Below are positions 1 through 6,987 of a DNA stretch of 64,000 nt, piece by piece (position 1 is the first letter of the stretch; each line of letters starts with the position of its first letter). Source of the stretch: JAKLFA01 sp038222225 (GTDB lineage: Bacteria > Omnitrophota > Gorgyraeia > Zapsychrales > JANLHA01); NCBI GenBank assembly GCA_038222225.1, contig JBBRHV010000003.1:1-64000 (forward strand). Direction: 5' to 3'. The notes under the pieces were generated by a model that was not told the DNA's origin, made no database searches, and was given only the letters and a program-made list of their open reading frames with translations. The position numbers and the translations under genes are program-made.

Positions 1-1
1 A

Positions 2-202
2 AGAACAAACAACGCAAACCGTATAATTGATTCAACAACGCGCGTTTATCGCTCTCCCGTGAGCCTCGCTTATGCCCAAATTCTTCATACCGGCTATCTC
101 TCTTTAAGCTCCTTCTTCATAAAACTTTTTCCAGAATCCAAAAAAGACAACCCTGAAATAGAGATTGCCTTAATTAACGTTAACCGCTTTTTATTGTCAT
201 AA
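2..202 (+). CDS. C-terminal end of an unidentified protein (partial)
   Basis: An open frame enters from the left edge and runs 66 codons to TAA at 200-202. The peptide ends in a hydrophobic/basic stretch (LINVNRFLLS). I do not recognise a family. It is the only plus-strand frame here with protein-like composition, and it points toward the minus-strand genes that follow. It could be a chance frame. Confidence 0.3.
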   Translation, partial: RTNNANRIIDSTTRVYRSPVSLAYAQILHTGYLSLSSFFIKLFPESKKDNPEIEIALINVNRFLLS

Positions 203-283
203 GTTGTCCTGAAGTATATTGATATTATTACATTACTTGTCTGCTTTTAAGATGTCAATATTTCAACAGAATAACTTTGAAAC

Positions 284-320
284 AAAAAAGGCTCCTCAAA
301 TGAATGAAGAGCCCTTTTAA
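284..320 (-). terminator. Intrinsic terminator after the PEP-CTERM fragment
   Basis: Read on the minus strand, GGGCTCTTCA pairs with TGAGGAGCC (one base bulged) and is followed by TTTTTT. It sits 20 bases past the stop of the fragment ending at 341. A very similar hairpin ends the operon at 6893-6922. Confidence 0.6.
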
Positions 321-340
321 ACTGCCTACATTAAAAATCG

Positions 341-541
341 CTAAACTTTACGCTTTCTTAACGCCATACCGGTCAACCCCGCACCGAACAACGCCAGCGT
401 TGCCGGTTCAGGAACGGCATTGCTGTTTTTAGATTCCCAATTAATTGAGCCTTTCAAAGTGCCCCAGTCGTTAGTATCGCTGCCAGCCGCTGAAATACTA
501 AAATAAATCATATCTCCTGAAGCAAGCGGAAGCTTCTCCTA
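341..541 (-). pseudogene. C-terminal fragment of a PEP-CTERM exported protein
   Basis: About 65 codons end in the PEP-CTERM layout: VPEPATLALFGAG, then a hydrophobic helix, then the basic tail RKRK. This is the sorting signal recognised by exosortases. The frame meets a stop upstream at about 541 and has no start codon or ribosome site. The N-terminal passenger domain is missing, and the next sequence (552 onward) belongs to a transsulfuration enzyme. The fragment therefore looks like the 3' side of a deletion or rearrangement junction. Confidence 0.7.
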
Positions 542-551
542 TTTTAAAAAA

Positions 552-1567
552 TTAGACAAAAACTAACACGTGGGCTATATCGTTTTTCAAATCAATTTTA
601 TCTTCAATGCCGACAGAAACCCGAATTAAATTATCCGTTATCTCACGCTTAAGCCTTTCTTCGCGCGGCATAGAGCTATGCGTCATCCCCGCCGGATATG
701 AAATAAGCGACTCAACACCCCCCAAACTCTCTGCCAAAGTAAAAAGTTTTAAATGACTGAAAAATCTATCAACCGCTTGACGATCTCCCTCCAATTCAAA
801 ACTAAGCATGCCGCCAAAACCATGCATCTGCTTCTTGGCGATCGAATAATTATTGCTTGAAACTATCCCCGGATAATACACGCGCCCGATCTTGGGATGC
901 TTGGACAAATATTTCACCAAATACAGCGCGTTCTCCTCGTGCGCTTTCATTCTTATTGCCAGCGTCTTAAGACCGCGCAAGGCCAGCCAAGAATCCCACG
1001 GGCCCGGAACAGCTCCTGCCGCATTTTGATAATATTTTAATTCACTATAGAGCTTCTGGTCATTCAATTGCTCCCAAATCTCGGGACCGGTTGTTGTTTC
1101 ATGGGCCAATGCATTCGCGGGATTGTTAAACTGGTCCACACATAGAATGAATTCGGGATCTCCCGCGAAAAACGCAAGGCATAATCCTGATAATATTCCG
1201 GATGCCCTTTCTCGACATCAGAGCGCGTCATAATAATCTCTGCGCCCATGGCTTTAAGACAAGCGATCTTCTCCTGGCTCATCTTATCCGGAATAACCAA
1301 AAGCAAACGGTAACCTTTCTTCGCCGCGACCAGCGCGAGGCCAAGCCCCGTATTGCCGGCCGTAGCCTCGATCAAGATACCGCCTTTTTTGATTTTGCCT
1401 TGTTTTTCCGCCGTTTCGATCATGGATAGTCCGATCCGGTCTTTAATCGCCCCGGACGGATTCATGTTTTCGAGTTTTAAAAGAAGACGGCACGGTCCAA
1501 TGTTAAAACTCTTGACTTCAACAATTGGCGTATTTCCAATTAATTCTAGTATGTCGTTAAATACCAT
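552..1567 (-). pseudogene. Chimera of cysteine synthase (5' part) and cystathionine gamma-lyase-type enzyme (3' part), frameshifted
   Basis: Residues 1-143 from ATG 1567 (site GAGGTG) are a clear cysteine synthase/CBS fold-II PLP enzyme: LELIGNTP start, PLP lysine K42 in SGAIKDR, EATAGNTG phosphate loop. At 1137-1139 the frame breaks: an extra TG (GTGTGGACC instead of GTGGACC) shifts it. In the second frame the cysteine synthase continues (DQFNNPANALAHETTTGPEI) for about 26 residues, then becomes the C-terminal half of a cystathionine gamma-lyase/synthase (AVPGPWDSWLALRGLKTL, GGVESLISYPA, RVSVGIE). The lyase half lacks its own PLP lysine, and the synthase half lacks its C-terminal domain, so neither activity should survive. 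In many bacteria cysK and mccB lie in tandem, and one deletion between them would give this product. It lies directly downstream of metY. Confidence 0.85.
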
Positions 1568-1650
1568 AAACACCTCACAATATAATATATGGTGCCAGAC
1601 CCCGGCCATTTATTTGACTGCGATGACTGTTGAGGCCGGACCCCCTATAT

Positions 1651-2949
1651 TCATACTTTAGCTAAAGCCTGTTCAACGTCGGCGATAATATCATCAATAT
1701 GCTCAATGCCTATTGAGAGCCGGATAAAATCAGGCGTGACCCCGGTGGCTAATTGTTCCTCGCTGGACAGCTGTTGATGCGTAGTCGTTGCGGGATGTAT
1801 CGCCAGCGACTTCGCATCGCCGACGTTCGCCAAATGCGAAATAAGCTGCAGCGAATTGATGAACGTCTTTCCCGCCTCGGCTCCGCCCTTGATCCCGAAA
1901 CCAAGAATTGCACCGGAACCGATCGGAAGATATTTTTTCACGCGTTCCTTTTCGGCGCTGTCTTCAAGACCGGGATAATTGACCCAGGTCACCTTGGGAT
2001 GTTTTTTCAGATACTTTGCTGCCGCCAACGCATTTTCAGAATGACGAGGCAAACGAAGATGCAGCGTCTCAACTCCCTGCAGGAACAGGAACGAATTGAA
2101 CGGCGATATCGCAGGGCCAAGGTCACGCAACAACGTCACGCGCGCCTTGATAATATAGGCGATATTTCCAAGGGGTTTCAAGGCATCCACAAAGTTGATC
2201 CCGTGATAACTCGGATCCGGCCCGTAAATAAGCGGAAATTTGCCATTGGTCCAGTCGAACTTTCCGGAATCAACGATCAACCCGCCCAAGGATGTTCCGT
2301 GTCCGCCGATGAACTTTGTCGCGGAATACACAATGATATCCACCCCGTGATCGAACGGCTTAAGAAGATACGGTGTCACCGTATTATCGAGGATGAACGG
2401 AATGCCGTGCTTGTGCGCGATCCGGGAAATACCCTCCAGGTCTGCGACATCAAGCTTGGGATTTCCCACCGATTCCGCGTAAACTGCCTTGGTCTTTGGT
2501 GTAATCGCCTTCTCCAGCGCCGCAAGGTCATTGGACTTCACGAAGTTCACCTTGATGCCGAACTTGGGGAATGTATAGTGAAACAAATTATACGTCCCGC
2601 CGTAGAGGTTATCTGCGGAAACGATCTCGTCGCCATTCCGGGCAATATTCAACAGCGCCAAAGAAATGGCGGACTGGCCGCTCGCGACCGCAAGCGCGCC
2701 TACGCCGCCTTCCAGCGCTGCGATACGCTTTTCGAACACATCGCTCGTCGGGTTCATAAGACGCGTGTAGATATTGCCGAACTCGGCGAGGCCGAACAAT
2801 TTCGCCGCATGCTCCGTGCTCTTGAACACATACGATGTCGTTTGATAAATCGGCACCGCGCGCGATCCGGTTGTCGGATCAGCTTCCTGACCGCCATGAA
2901 GCGCGATCGTTTCCCTCTTCAGATTGTTTTTAAAGTCTGCGTTTGACAC
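1651..2949 (-). CDS. metY: O-acetylhomoserine sulfhydrylase (MetY)
   Basis: This 432-residue PLP enzyme of the Cys/Met metabolism family makes homocysteine from O-acetylhomoserine and sulfide in the cytoplasm. Visible features are the N-terminal ALHGGQEADPTTGSRAVPIY signature of the MetY branch, SGQSAISLALL near residue 91, D188 in FILDNT, and the PLP lysine K212 in SATKFIGGHG. Length is normal for MetY and about 40 residues longer than cystathionine synthases. The start is preceded by AGGAGAAT. It is followed after 84 bases by the cysteine synthase/lyase ruin, so the homocysteine-to-cysteine branch here appears broken while direct sulfhydrylation is intact. Confidence 0.93.
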   Translation of the reverse strand: MSNADFKNNLKRETIALHGGQEADPTTGSRAVPIYQTTSYVFKSTEHAAKLFGLAEFGNIYTRLMNPTSDVFEKRIAALEGGVGALAVASGQSAISLALLNIARNGDEIVSADNLYGGTYNLFHYTFPKFGIKVNFVKSNDLAALEKAITPKTKAVYAESVGNPKLDVADLEGISRIAHKHGIPFILDNTVTPYLLKPFDHGVDIIVYSATKFIGGHGTSLGGLIVDSGKFDWTNGKFPLIYGPDPSYHGINFVDALKPLGNIAYIIKARVTLLRDLGPAISPFNSFLFLQGVETLHLRLPRHSENALAAAKYLKKHPKVTWVNYPGLEDSAEKERVKKYLPIGSGAILGFGIKGGAEAGKTFINSLQLISHLANVGDAKSLAIHPATTTHQQLSSEEQLATGVTPDFIRLSIGIEHIDDIIADVEQALAKV

Positions 2950-3073
2950 GATTTTATTCTCCTTCTTCTTTTTTGGACCGAAAGGATATTCCCACTCGAT
3001 CCATGGTTTTATAAAATTAACTGCCTTCTCAGAATGCTTCTTTCAGTCGGAACAGGCTTCATCTTCTTTTAAA

Positions 3074-3110
3074 GACGGGAAGGATGCCCCGTGCGCGTCC
3101 CTCTCCCGTC
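3074..3110 (-). terminator. Probable hairpin terminator downstream of the barrel protein
   Basis: GACGGGA and TCCCGTC pair across a GC-rich 23-base loop, eleven bases past the stop at 3121. The T-run is poor (TTTAAAA), so termination may be inefficient and allow read-through into metY. No SAM riboswitch consensus is seen in 2950-3110. Confidence 0.45.
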
Positions 3111-3120
3111 AAAAAAACGA

Positions 3121-3981
3121 TTAGAACGCGTACTGCGCGCTCAACGCGAAACCGTCACCCAAACCAACAACCCTGCTTGCTGATGTCGCGCTTCCCGTGT
3201 CGACATAAGCGGCGACGAGCGTCAGGTTTTTATTCGCAAGCCAAGCCGCATGAACATCGTAGTAATCAGCATTCTTCCAACCGGTTACCTGCGCGCCCTG
3301 CTGATATTCAAACCCCACGGCAACATTGCCGGGAAGAATGACGTCAACATTGCCAAAACCGATCAGGTCCCGCTTGGTGCCGAAACCATACACGCCTGTG
3401 GAACGGGCATCTGTCGATCGAACACCGACCGAAAGAAGAACGGGCCTCGGAAGCTGTGTAACAAGCTTCGTGGCAACAGCATAATAGTCATAACCCGTAT
3501 CGTTCACACCTCCGGATACGGCATATGACGTATCTTTGTAAATCGCACCCACCGAAACCGCCGGCACCCACTTCGTATCGCCAGCATTCTCCTTCACTAA
3601 TAAGCCCTTCAACCCGATGTTGTTCTTGTGAATATTATTCGCGCCGCTCTGCGCGATCGTTTCGTTGCCATAAGAAACCTCCAAACGATCGAAGAAGGTT
3701 GTTGCCACGCTTTGGGTGGTCCAATCCGCTTTTACATCATTCAGCCTGATCCTCCACCCCCCCAACTGGGGCTTGTTGACCAAATCCTTGATGGTCGTAT
3801 TTGCATCGGCTGTTTTCTCGCTCACATCGAACGGCGTACCGGCCGTATACGCCAACGGGTTAAACGCGATACCACCAACGCCTTCCACGTTATTAAGCGG
3901 CACACCGGCATAGGCCGCGGCCACATTAACAAAAAGAACCAACCCTGAGATAACTGCTTGAACTTTGCTTTTGCCCTTCAT
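3121..3981 (-). CDS. Secreted outer-membrane beta-barrel protein, resembling DUF3034
   Basis: This 286-residue protein begins MKGKSKVQAVISGLVLFVN with a signal peptide cleaved near AAAYAG. ATG 3981 is chosen because AGGAG lies just before it; an upstream in-frame extension of 54 residues looks non-coding. The mature part alternates short polar and aromatic/hydrophobic strands (VSVGAIYKD, YYAVATKLV, VAVGFEYQQ, LSAQYAF) and ends in phenylalanine, as outer-membrane barrels do. I recall similar sequences under DUF3034, but this is from memory. It lies between yezD and metY, so it may be a porin for a sulfur compound; that role is inference. Confidence 0.7.
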   Translation of the reverse strand: MKGKSKVQAVISGLVLFVNVAAAYAGVPLNNVEGVGGIAFNPLAYTAGTPFDVSEKTADANTTIKDLVNKPQLGGWRIRLNDVKADWTTQSVATTFFDRLEVSYGNETIAQSGANNIHKNNIGLKGLLVKENAGDTKWVPAVSVGAIYKDTSYAVSGGVNDTGYDYYAVATKLVTQLPRPVLLSVGVRSTDARSTGVYGFGTKRDLIGFGNVDVILPGNVAVGFEYQQGAQVTGWKNADYYDVHAAWLANKNLTLVAAYVDTGSATSASRVVGLGDGFALSAQYAF

Positions 3982-4152
3982 TTTAAAATCTCCTGATTTA
4001 CGAGCAGGACCTTCCAGTGGACTGGTGTTCCCTTGCAAATTTATAATTTGTTTGTCGTTGAAACGCTTCCGGTTGACCGGCGGAACATCCTGCCCGTCCC
4101 AAGCCTGTCGAAAGACTGGCTGCAGGATAAGCGGCAAAACCAATCCGGTTTT

Positions 4153-4335
4153 TTAAATACCACCTCCTCCCTCGCTCTTCCAAACATCATCAAATCGTTT
4201 TTTTTGAGATACTTCAATCTGAGCGATCTTTTGATTATGAACTGTTATGATAATAGTGCCGTACGATAATTCTCCGACGGCATCACTTATATCCTTTATA
4301 ATCGCGTCGTTTATGATGTTTTTTTTAAAACTCAT
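4153..4335 (-). CDS. YezD/DUF2292 small protein
   Basis: This 60-residue protein has the core YGTIIITVHNQKIAQIEVSQKKRF, matching the DUF2292 (YezD) pattern of a short beta-rich domain with a conserved YG.I.I.I...K..QI motif. The family has no known biochemical activity but recurs beside sulfate and cysteine assimilation genes in many phyla. Here it is the first ordinary gene after the attenuator and the tandem hairpins. The ribosome site GGGAGGCAGAA precedes ATG 4335. The C-terminus ends in glycines (EGGGGI), which is unusual. Confidence 0.8.
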   Translation of the reverse strand: MSFKKNIINDAIIKDISDAVGELSYGTIIITVHNQKIAQIEVSQKKRFDDVWKSEGGGGI

Positions 4336-4356
4336 TTCTGCCTCCCGGTATTCGAT

Positions 4357-4493
4357 TTTACACCCGACCTTAGCTGAAAAGTCCGGCGTACTTCTTCCTG
4401 CTTTTACACCCGGCCCTAATTGAACAGGTCCGGTGTGCCGCTTCCTGCTTACACCCGGCCCTAATTGAACAGGTCCGGTGTGCCGCTTCCTGC
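4357..4493 (-). repeat. Three tandem hairpin units (about 45 bases each) in the yezD leader
   Basis: Two near-identical units (4402-4447, 4448-4492) and one diverged unit (4357-4401) lie between the attenuator and yezD. On the minus strand each can fold as ACACCGGACC / GGCCGGGTGT around a 10-base loop. The diverged unit keeps most of the pairing (CCGGACT / GGTCGGGTGT) despite base changes. They would form three successive stem-loops in the mRNA leader. Confidence 0.75.
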
Positions 4494-4496
4494 GGC

Positions 4497-4541
4497 AATA
4501 AAAAACCCACCAACCTTTAATAGTCTCTGCGGTAGTGGGTT
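4497..4541 (-). terminator. Attenuator-type terminator upstream of yezD-metY genes
   Basis: On the minus strand AACCCACTACC pairs with GGTTGGTGGGTT, followed by TTTTTATT. It lies 33 bases past the stop of the Met/Cys-rich leader ORF (4574-4657) and before the tandem hairpins and yezD. This position makes it a conditional terminator for the sulfur genes rather than only an end for rrf2. Confidence 0.7.
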
Positions 4542-4573
4542 ATCCGATCCTATGACTTATGCCGTGTGAATAA

Positions 4574-4657
4574 TTACATAGGCGGGCCTCCTCTTCCCCA
4601 GAGGATGCACATGTAACACATCATTTGCGCAGTGTGAATCATGAAATATTTATTCAT
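4574..4657 (-). CDS. Met/Cys-rich leader peptide (27 aa)
   Basis: ATG 4657 follows AAGGA with good spacing and overlaps the rrf2 tail region. The peptide starts MNKYFMIH and contains MMCYMCILWGRGGPPM. Six of 27 residues are methionine and two are cysteine, clustered just before the end. It ends 33 bases before a strong terminator. This is the architecture of ribosome-mediated attenuation sensing charged Met/Cys tRNA, and the genes downstream make exactly those amino acids. I do not recognise the peptide as a described leader. An internal start at 4642 is possible. Confidence 0.65.
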   Translation of the reverse strand: MNKYFMIHTAQMMCYMCILWGRGGPPM

Positions 4658-4669
4658 TATTTTATTTCC

Positions 4670-5110
4670 TTAAATGGAATACGCTAAAAACTGACTGTTT
4701 GATTTAACTTCAGCTGCCAATTCTGCAAACGTTACATTATCAATTATATTAGCTGTTGCCTCATAAACCTTGTTCCAGAGCTTCTTAAACACGCAACAGT
4801 TTATATCCGCGCAATTTGAATACTTTTCCCTTAAGCAGGCGATCGGCTCAATGGGGCCATCAATATGCCGCACAACCTCCCCGACCGTTATTTTATCCGG
4901 CGTTCTGGACAGCATATACCCACCGATATTACCGCGCCGGCTTTCAACAAAACCGCCTCTGCGTAATTCCAGCAAAACCTGCTCCAAAAACTTAATAGGC
5001 GCGTCAATGCGCTGGGCCAGGTCATGGCTTGTTAACAATTGCCCATTATAGTGAAGCGCTAAATCCAACATCGCTTTCAATGCGTAATCACCTTTATATG
5101 AAATCTTCAT
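4670..5110 (-). CDS. Rrf2-family transcription regulator
   Basis: This 146-residue protein has an N-terminal winged helix (MKISYKGDYALKAMLDLALH, then RGGFVESRRGNIGGYMLSR) and a dimer helix. The central cysteines (PIACLREKYSNC, then CC) match the place where IscR-type members bind an Fe-S cluster, though spacing differs from IscR. Known relatives sense Fe-S status (IscR), NO (NsrR) or cysteine (CymR). It is followed after 12 bases by the Met/Cys leader and the sulfur genes, so a CymR-like cysteine role is the best guess. A palindrome over its own transcription start suggests autoregulation. Confidence 0.85.
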   Translation of the reverse strand: MKISYKGDYALKAMLDLALHYNGQLLTSHDLAQRIDAPIKFLEQVLLELRRGGFVESRRGNIGGYMLSRTPDKITVGEVVRHIDGPIEPIACLREKYSNCADINCCVFKKLWNKVYEATANIIDNVTFAELAAEVKSNSQFLAYSI

Positions 5111-5129
5111 CTCATTTCCCTTACTAAAC

Positions 5130-5178
5130 TATTCCTATAGGATAAGTAGACTATAAACGCTAAACTAAATATTGTCAA
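5130..5178 (-). promoter_or_regulatory. Sigma-70 promoter of rrf2 with overlapping palindromic operator
   Basis: TTGACA at 5173-5178, a 17-base spacer and TATAGT at 5150-5155 form a near-consensus promoter on the minus strand. The palindrome TTATCCTATAGGAATA (about 5131-5146) covers the expected start of transcription, a classical site for repression by an Rrf2 dimer. The remaining 5179-5389 holds no gene that I can see. Confidence 0.75.
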
Positions 5179-5389
5179 ATAATTTTTTTAAAAAAGCGAA
5201 CTACACAATACCCACTCGCTATTTGTCTGCTGATTTCTTCGCGTTCAACAAAGGATAATCGGGAATATCGGATCATAAGCAACTCCTTTTATCTGCTAGT
5301 TTAGCAGATCAGAGTGTTGCACTAGAACCTTGAACCGACACTGTCCCTATCCATAATGAGTCGTTTCATTATCACCCCTCATCAAGCAC

Positions 5390-6313
5390 TTATCTATTGT
5401 CCGGCTTATAGATGATGGGACGTCCTGCAAAATGATACCCTTCACTATAAGACTTTCGCTCCATTTTTCCTAACTCTGCCACAAAGTCCCTCTTTCCTCC
5501 TGTAATATCAGGCGAACGAATATCTTCGATCTTAAGACCAAACTGCTTTCTATAATGAGCATAATGTTTTATCAAGATGGAATAAATTCTATTTAATCTC
5601 GAGGGCCTTCTGATTGAACACAACACATCTGATTTCCACGTAGAAATAAAATCGCTGTCGATTGTCTTAGGGGCATTGGCCAATCTTTGTCCAATCAGAG
5701 TTGCTGTAGGAACATCTACCTCTTGACATATAAACTTTAAAAAATGCCAAACATCATATAATTCTTTTTTGGTTTTTATCTCCTGCCTCCTAAGCCAAAC
5801 AAACGCGTGTAATCTGCGACTCCAATCCCACCATTTCCATGGGCTTTCTAAATCTAATGCAGGAATTAAAAACAAACCCTCTTTTAAAACTAATGAGCCA
5901 AAAACACCCGGCGGCTTTCCCAATCTTTTATTCTTTAATGTCGTCCGATAAACACCGCAAGATGGACTGCCTTCCATAAAAACATACGCTTCAACATTTG
6001 ATCGCTTAAGTATATCTAAAGAAGCCTTCGCTCCTCTCTTAACATCCTCTGTAACATCAATACCCTTTTTATTTTTCATCCTGGCCTTCCCGACCCACAC
6101 ATCATCACCATTTCCACTGACCACTCTCATCGGCGGCCTGGGAACGCCCAGCCCGCTGTTCACCTCAGGACAAATCGGAACCCATATGTAATCGTGCTTC
6201 TCTCTTCCGATCGCCTGAACCCTATCCCAGCCCAGATGATTCCATCGAACCTTGGCCCCGAAATTACACGCGCTTATACCTATGCGGATTTTTTCTTTGA
6301 GAATGTACTCCAT
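5390..6313 (-). CDS. DUF523 (TudS-like desulfidase) domain with C-terminal extension
   Basis: In this 307-residue protein residues 8-150 match DUF523, whose members include the [4Fe-4S]-dependent thiouracil desulfidase TudS. The three cysteines expected to hold the cluster are visible: C16 (GISACNFG), C48 (PICPEV) and C119 (GSPSCG). Residues 160-307 are a helical extension rich in Trp/Arg, possibly related to the DUF1722 partner domain often fused to DUF523, but I am not certain. The start has a strong site (GGGGAGGCG) and lies 14 bases after the upstream gene. The substrate is unknown; a thiolated nucleobase is inferred from the family. Confidence 0.75.
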   Translation of the reverse strand: MEYILKEKIRIGISACNFGAKVRWNHLGWDRVQAIGREKHDYIWVPICPEVNSGLGVPRPPMRVVSGNGDDVWVGKARMKNKKGIDVTEDVKRGAKASLDILKRSNVEAYVFMEGSPSCGVYRTTLKNKRLGKPPGVFGSLVLKEGLFLIPALDLESPWKWWDWSRRLHAFVWLRRQEIKTKKELYDVWHFLKFICQEVDVPTATLIGQRLANAPKTIDSDFISTWKSDVLCSIRRPSRLNRIYSILIKHYAHYRKQFGLKIEDIRSPDITGGKRDFVAELGKMERKSYSEGYHFAGRPIIYKPDNR

Positions 6314-6327
6314 CGCGCCTCCCCTGG

Positions 6328-6828
6328 TTAAATATTTCGGCTGTCAATCGCCCAATGCAACAAGGCCTGTCGTTGCTTGGGCCGGCAATTGAGATCTAAA
6401 GGAGCACAGTTCTTTCGCAAGGCCCCCTCATGACGGTGAATCGCCTTCCAACGCTTGATCTGACGTTCATCATCTTCAAAACGCCGCCCCATATAATACC
6501 GGCAATACCATTGAAACCACCCGCGAGGGTCTGCCGGATGGATCCATCCATTCTTCACCCAATACGACAGCGGCTTAGACGCGTTGACTTTAAAAAAATT
6601 CAGTTCTGGATCATGACATGCATGACATAGCCTGGCTTTTTTGAACCAGGCAGCAGGAAATTCATCACGGCAATCCGTCATATACTTTCCGCCAAACACG
6701 CCAAGTTCTAACATGTCTTTGGGGGTCAACTGCGGTTTGAAATCAGGATGGAAATTCTTTCCGACAGACTCAGAAAGAATGTATTGATATCCCGTTTGCA
6801 TCATATCGTTCACAATGACTTTTTTCAT
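6328..6828 (-). CDS. Hypothetical protein, partner of the DUF523 gene
   Basis: This 166-residue protein is rich in Trp, Tyr and His (WVKNGWIHPADPRGWFQWYC, then RYYMGRR) with a cysteine/histidine cluster KARLCHACHD near residue 68. I do not recognise a named family. It forms an operon with the DUF523 gene (14-base gap). The CxxC/H group could bind a metal or stack with a cluster. The start has no Shine-Dalgarno but sits just after a promoter, so its mRNA may be leaderless. Confidence 0.6.
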   Translation of the reverse strand: MKKVIVNDMMQTGYQYILSESVGKNFHPDFKPQLTPKDMLELGVFGGKYMTDCRDEFPAAWFKKARLCHACHDPELNFFKVNASKPLSYWVKNGWIHPADPRGWFQWYCRYYMGRRFEDDERQIKRWKAIHRHEGALRKNCAPLDLNCRPKQRQALLHWAIDSRNI

Positions 6829-6834
6829 AACAAT

Positions 6835-6863
6835 ACTATATCATAAAAAATCGGACCGTCGAA
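6835..6863 (-). promoter_or_regulatory. Promoter giving a possibly leaderless mRNA
   Basis: TTCGAC (6858-6863), 17-base spacer, TATAGT (6835-6840), then ATG at 6828 only six bases on. Transcription would start at or next to the start codon. Confidence 0.5.
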
Positions 6864-6892
6864 GGGGACAGTTGCCGGGGAATAGGCCCAGA

Positions 6893-6922
6893 AAAAAGGC
6901 CCCTCAAATGAGGAGCCTTTTT
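6893..6922 (-). terminator. Bidirectional terminator
   Basis: AAAAGGC/GCCTTTT with CCTCA AA TGAGG forms a stem of about ten pairs, with T-runs on both strands. It separates the end of the DEAD-box pair (6988) from the DUF523 operon promoter. Confidence 0.7.
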
Positions 6923-6987
6923 GAAATGCTATATTTCCTTCCCCGAACTTTAAATATTAGGGGACGCCTTCCTTCCCTATTCACGCG

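Noticed and set aside
1753..2946. Long plus-strand frame opposite metY
   Set aside because: It is the antisense shadow of a well-conserved PLP enzyme with no motif of its own. Similar shadows lie opposite carB, purF and the GGDEF genes.
2950..3110. Possible SAM riboswitch upstream of metY
   Set aside because: I looked for the SAM-I, SAM-II and SAM/SAH core consensus on the minus strand and found none; only a terminator-like hairpin of the upstream gene is visible.
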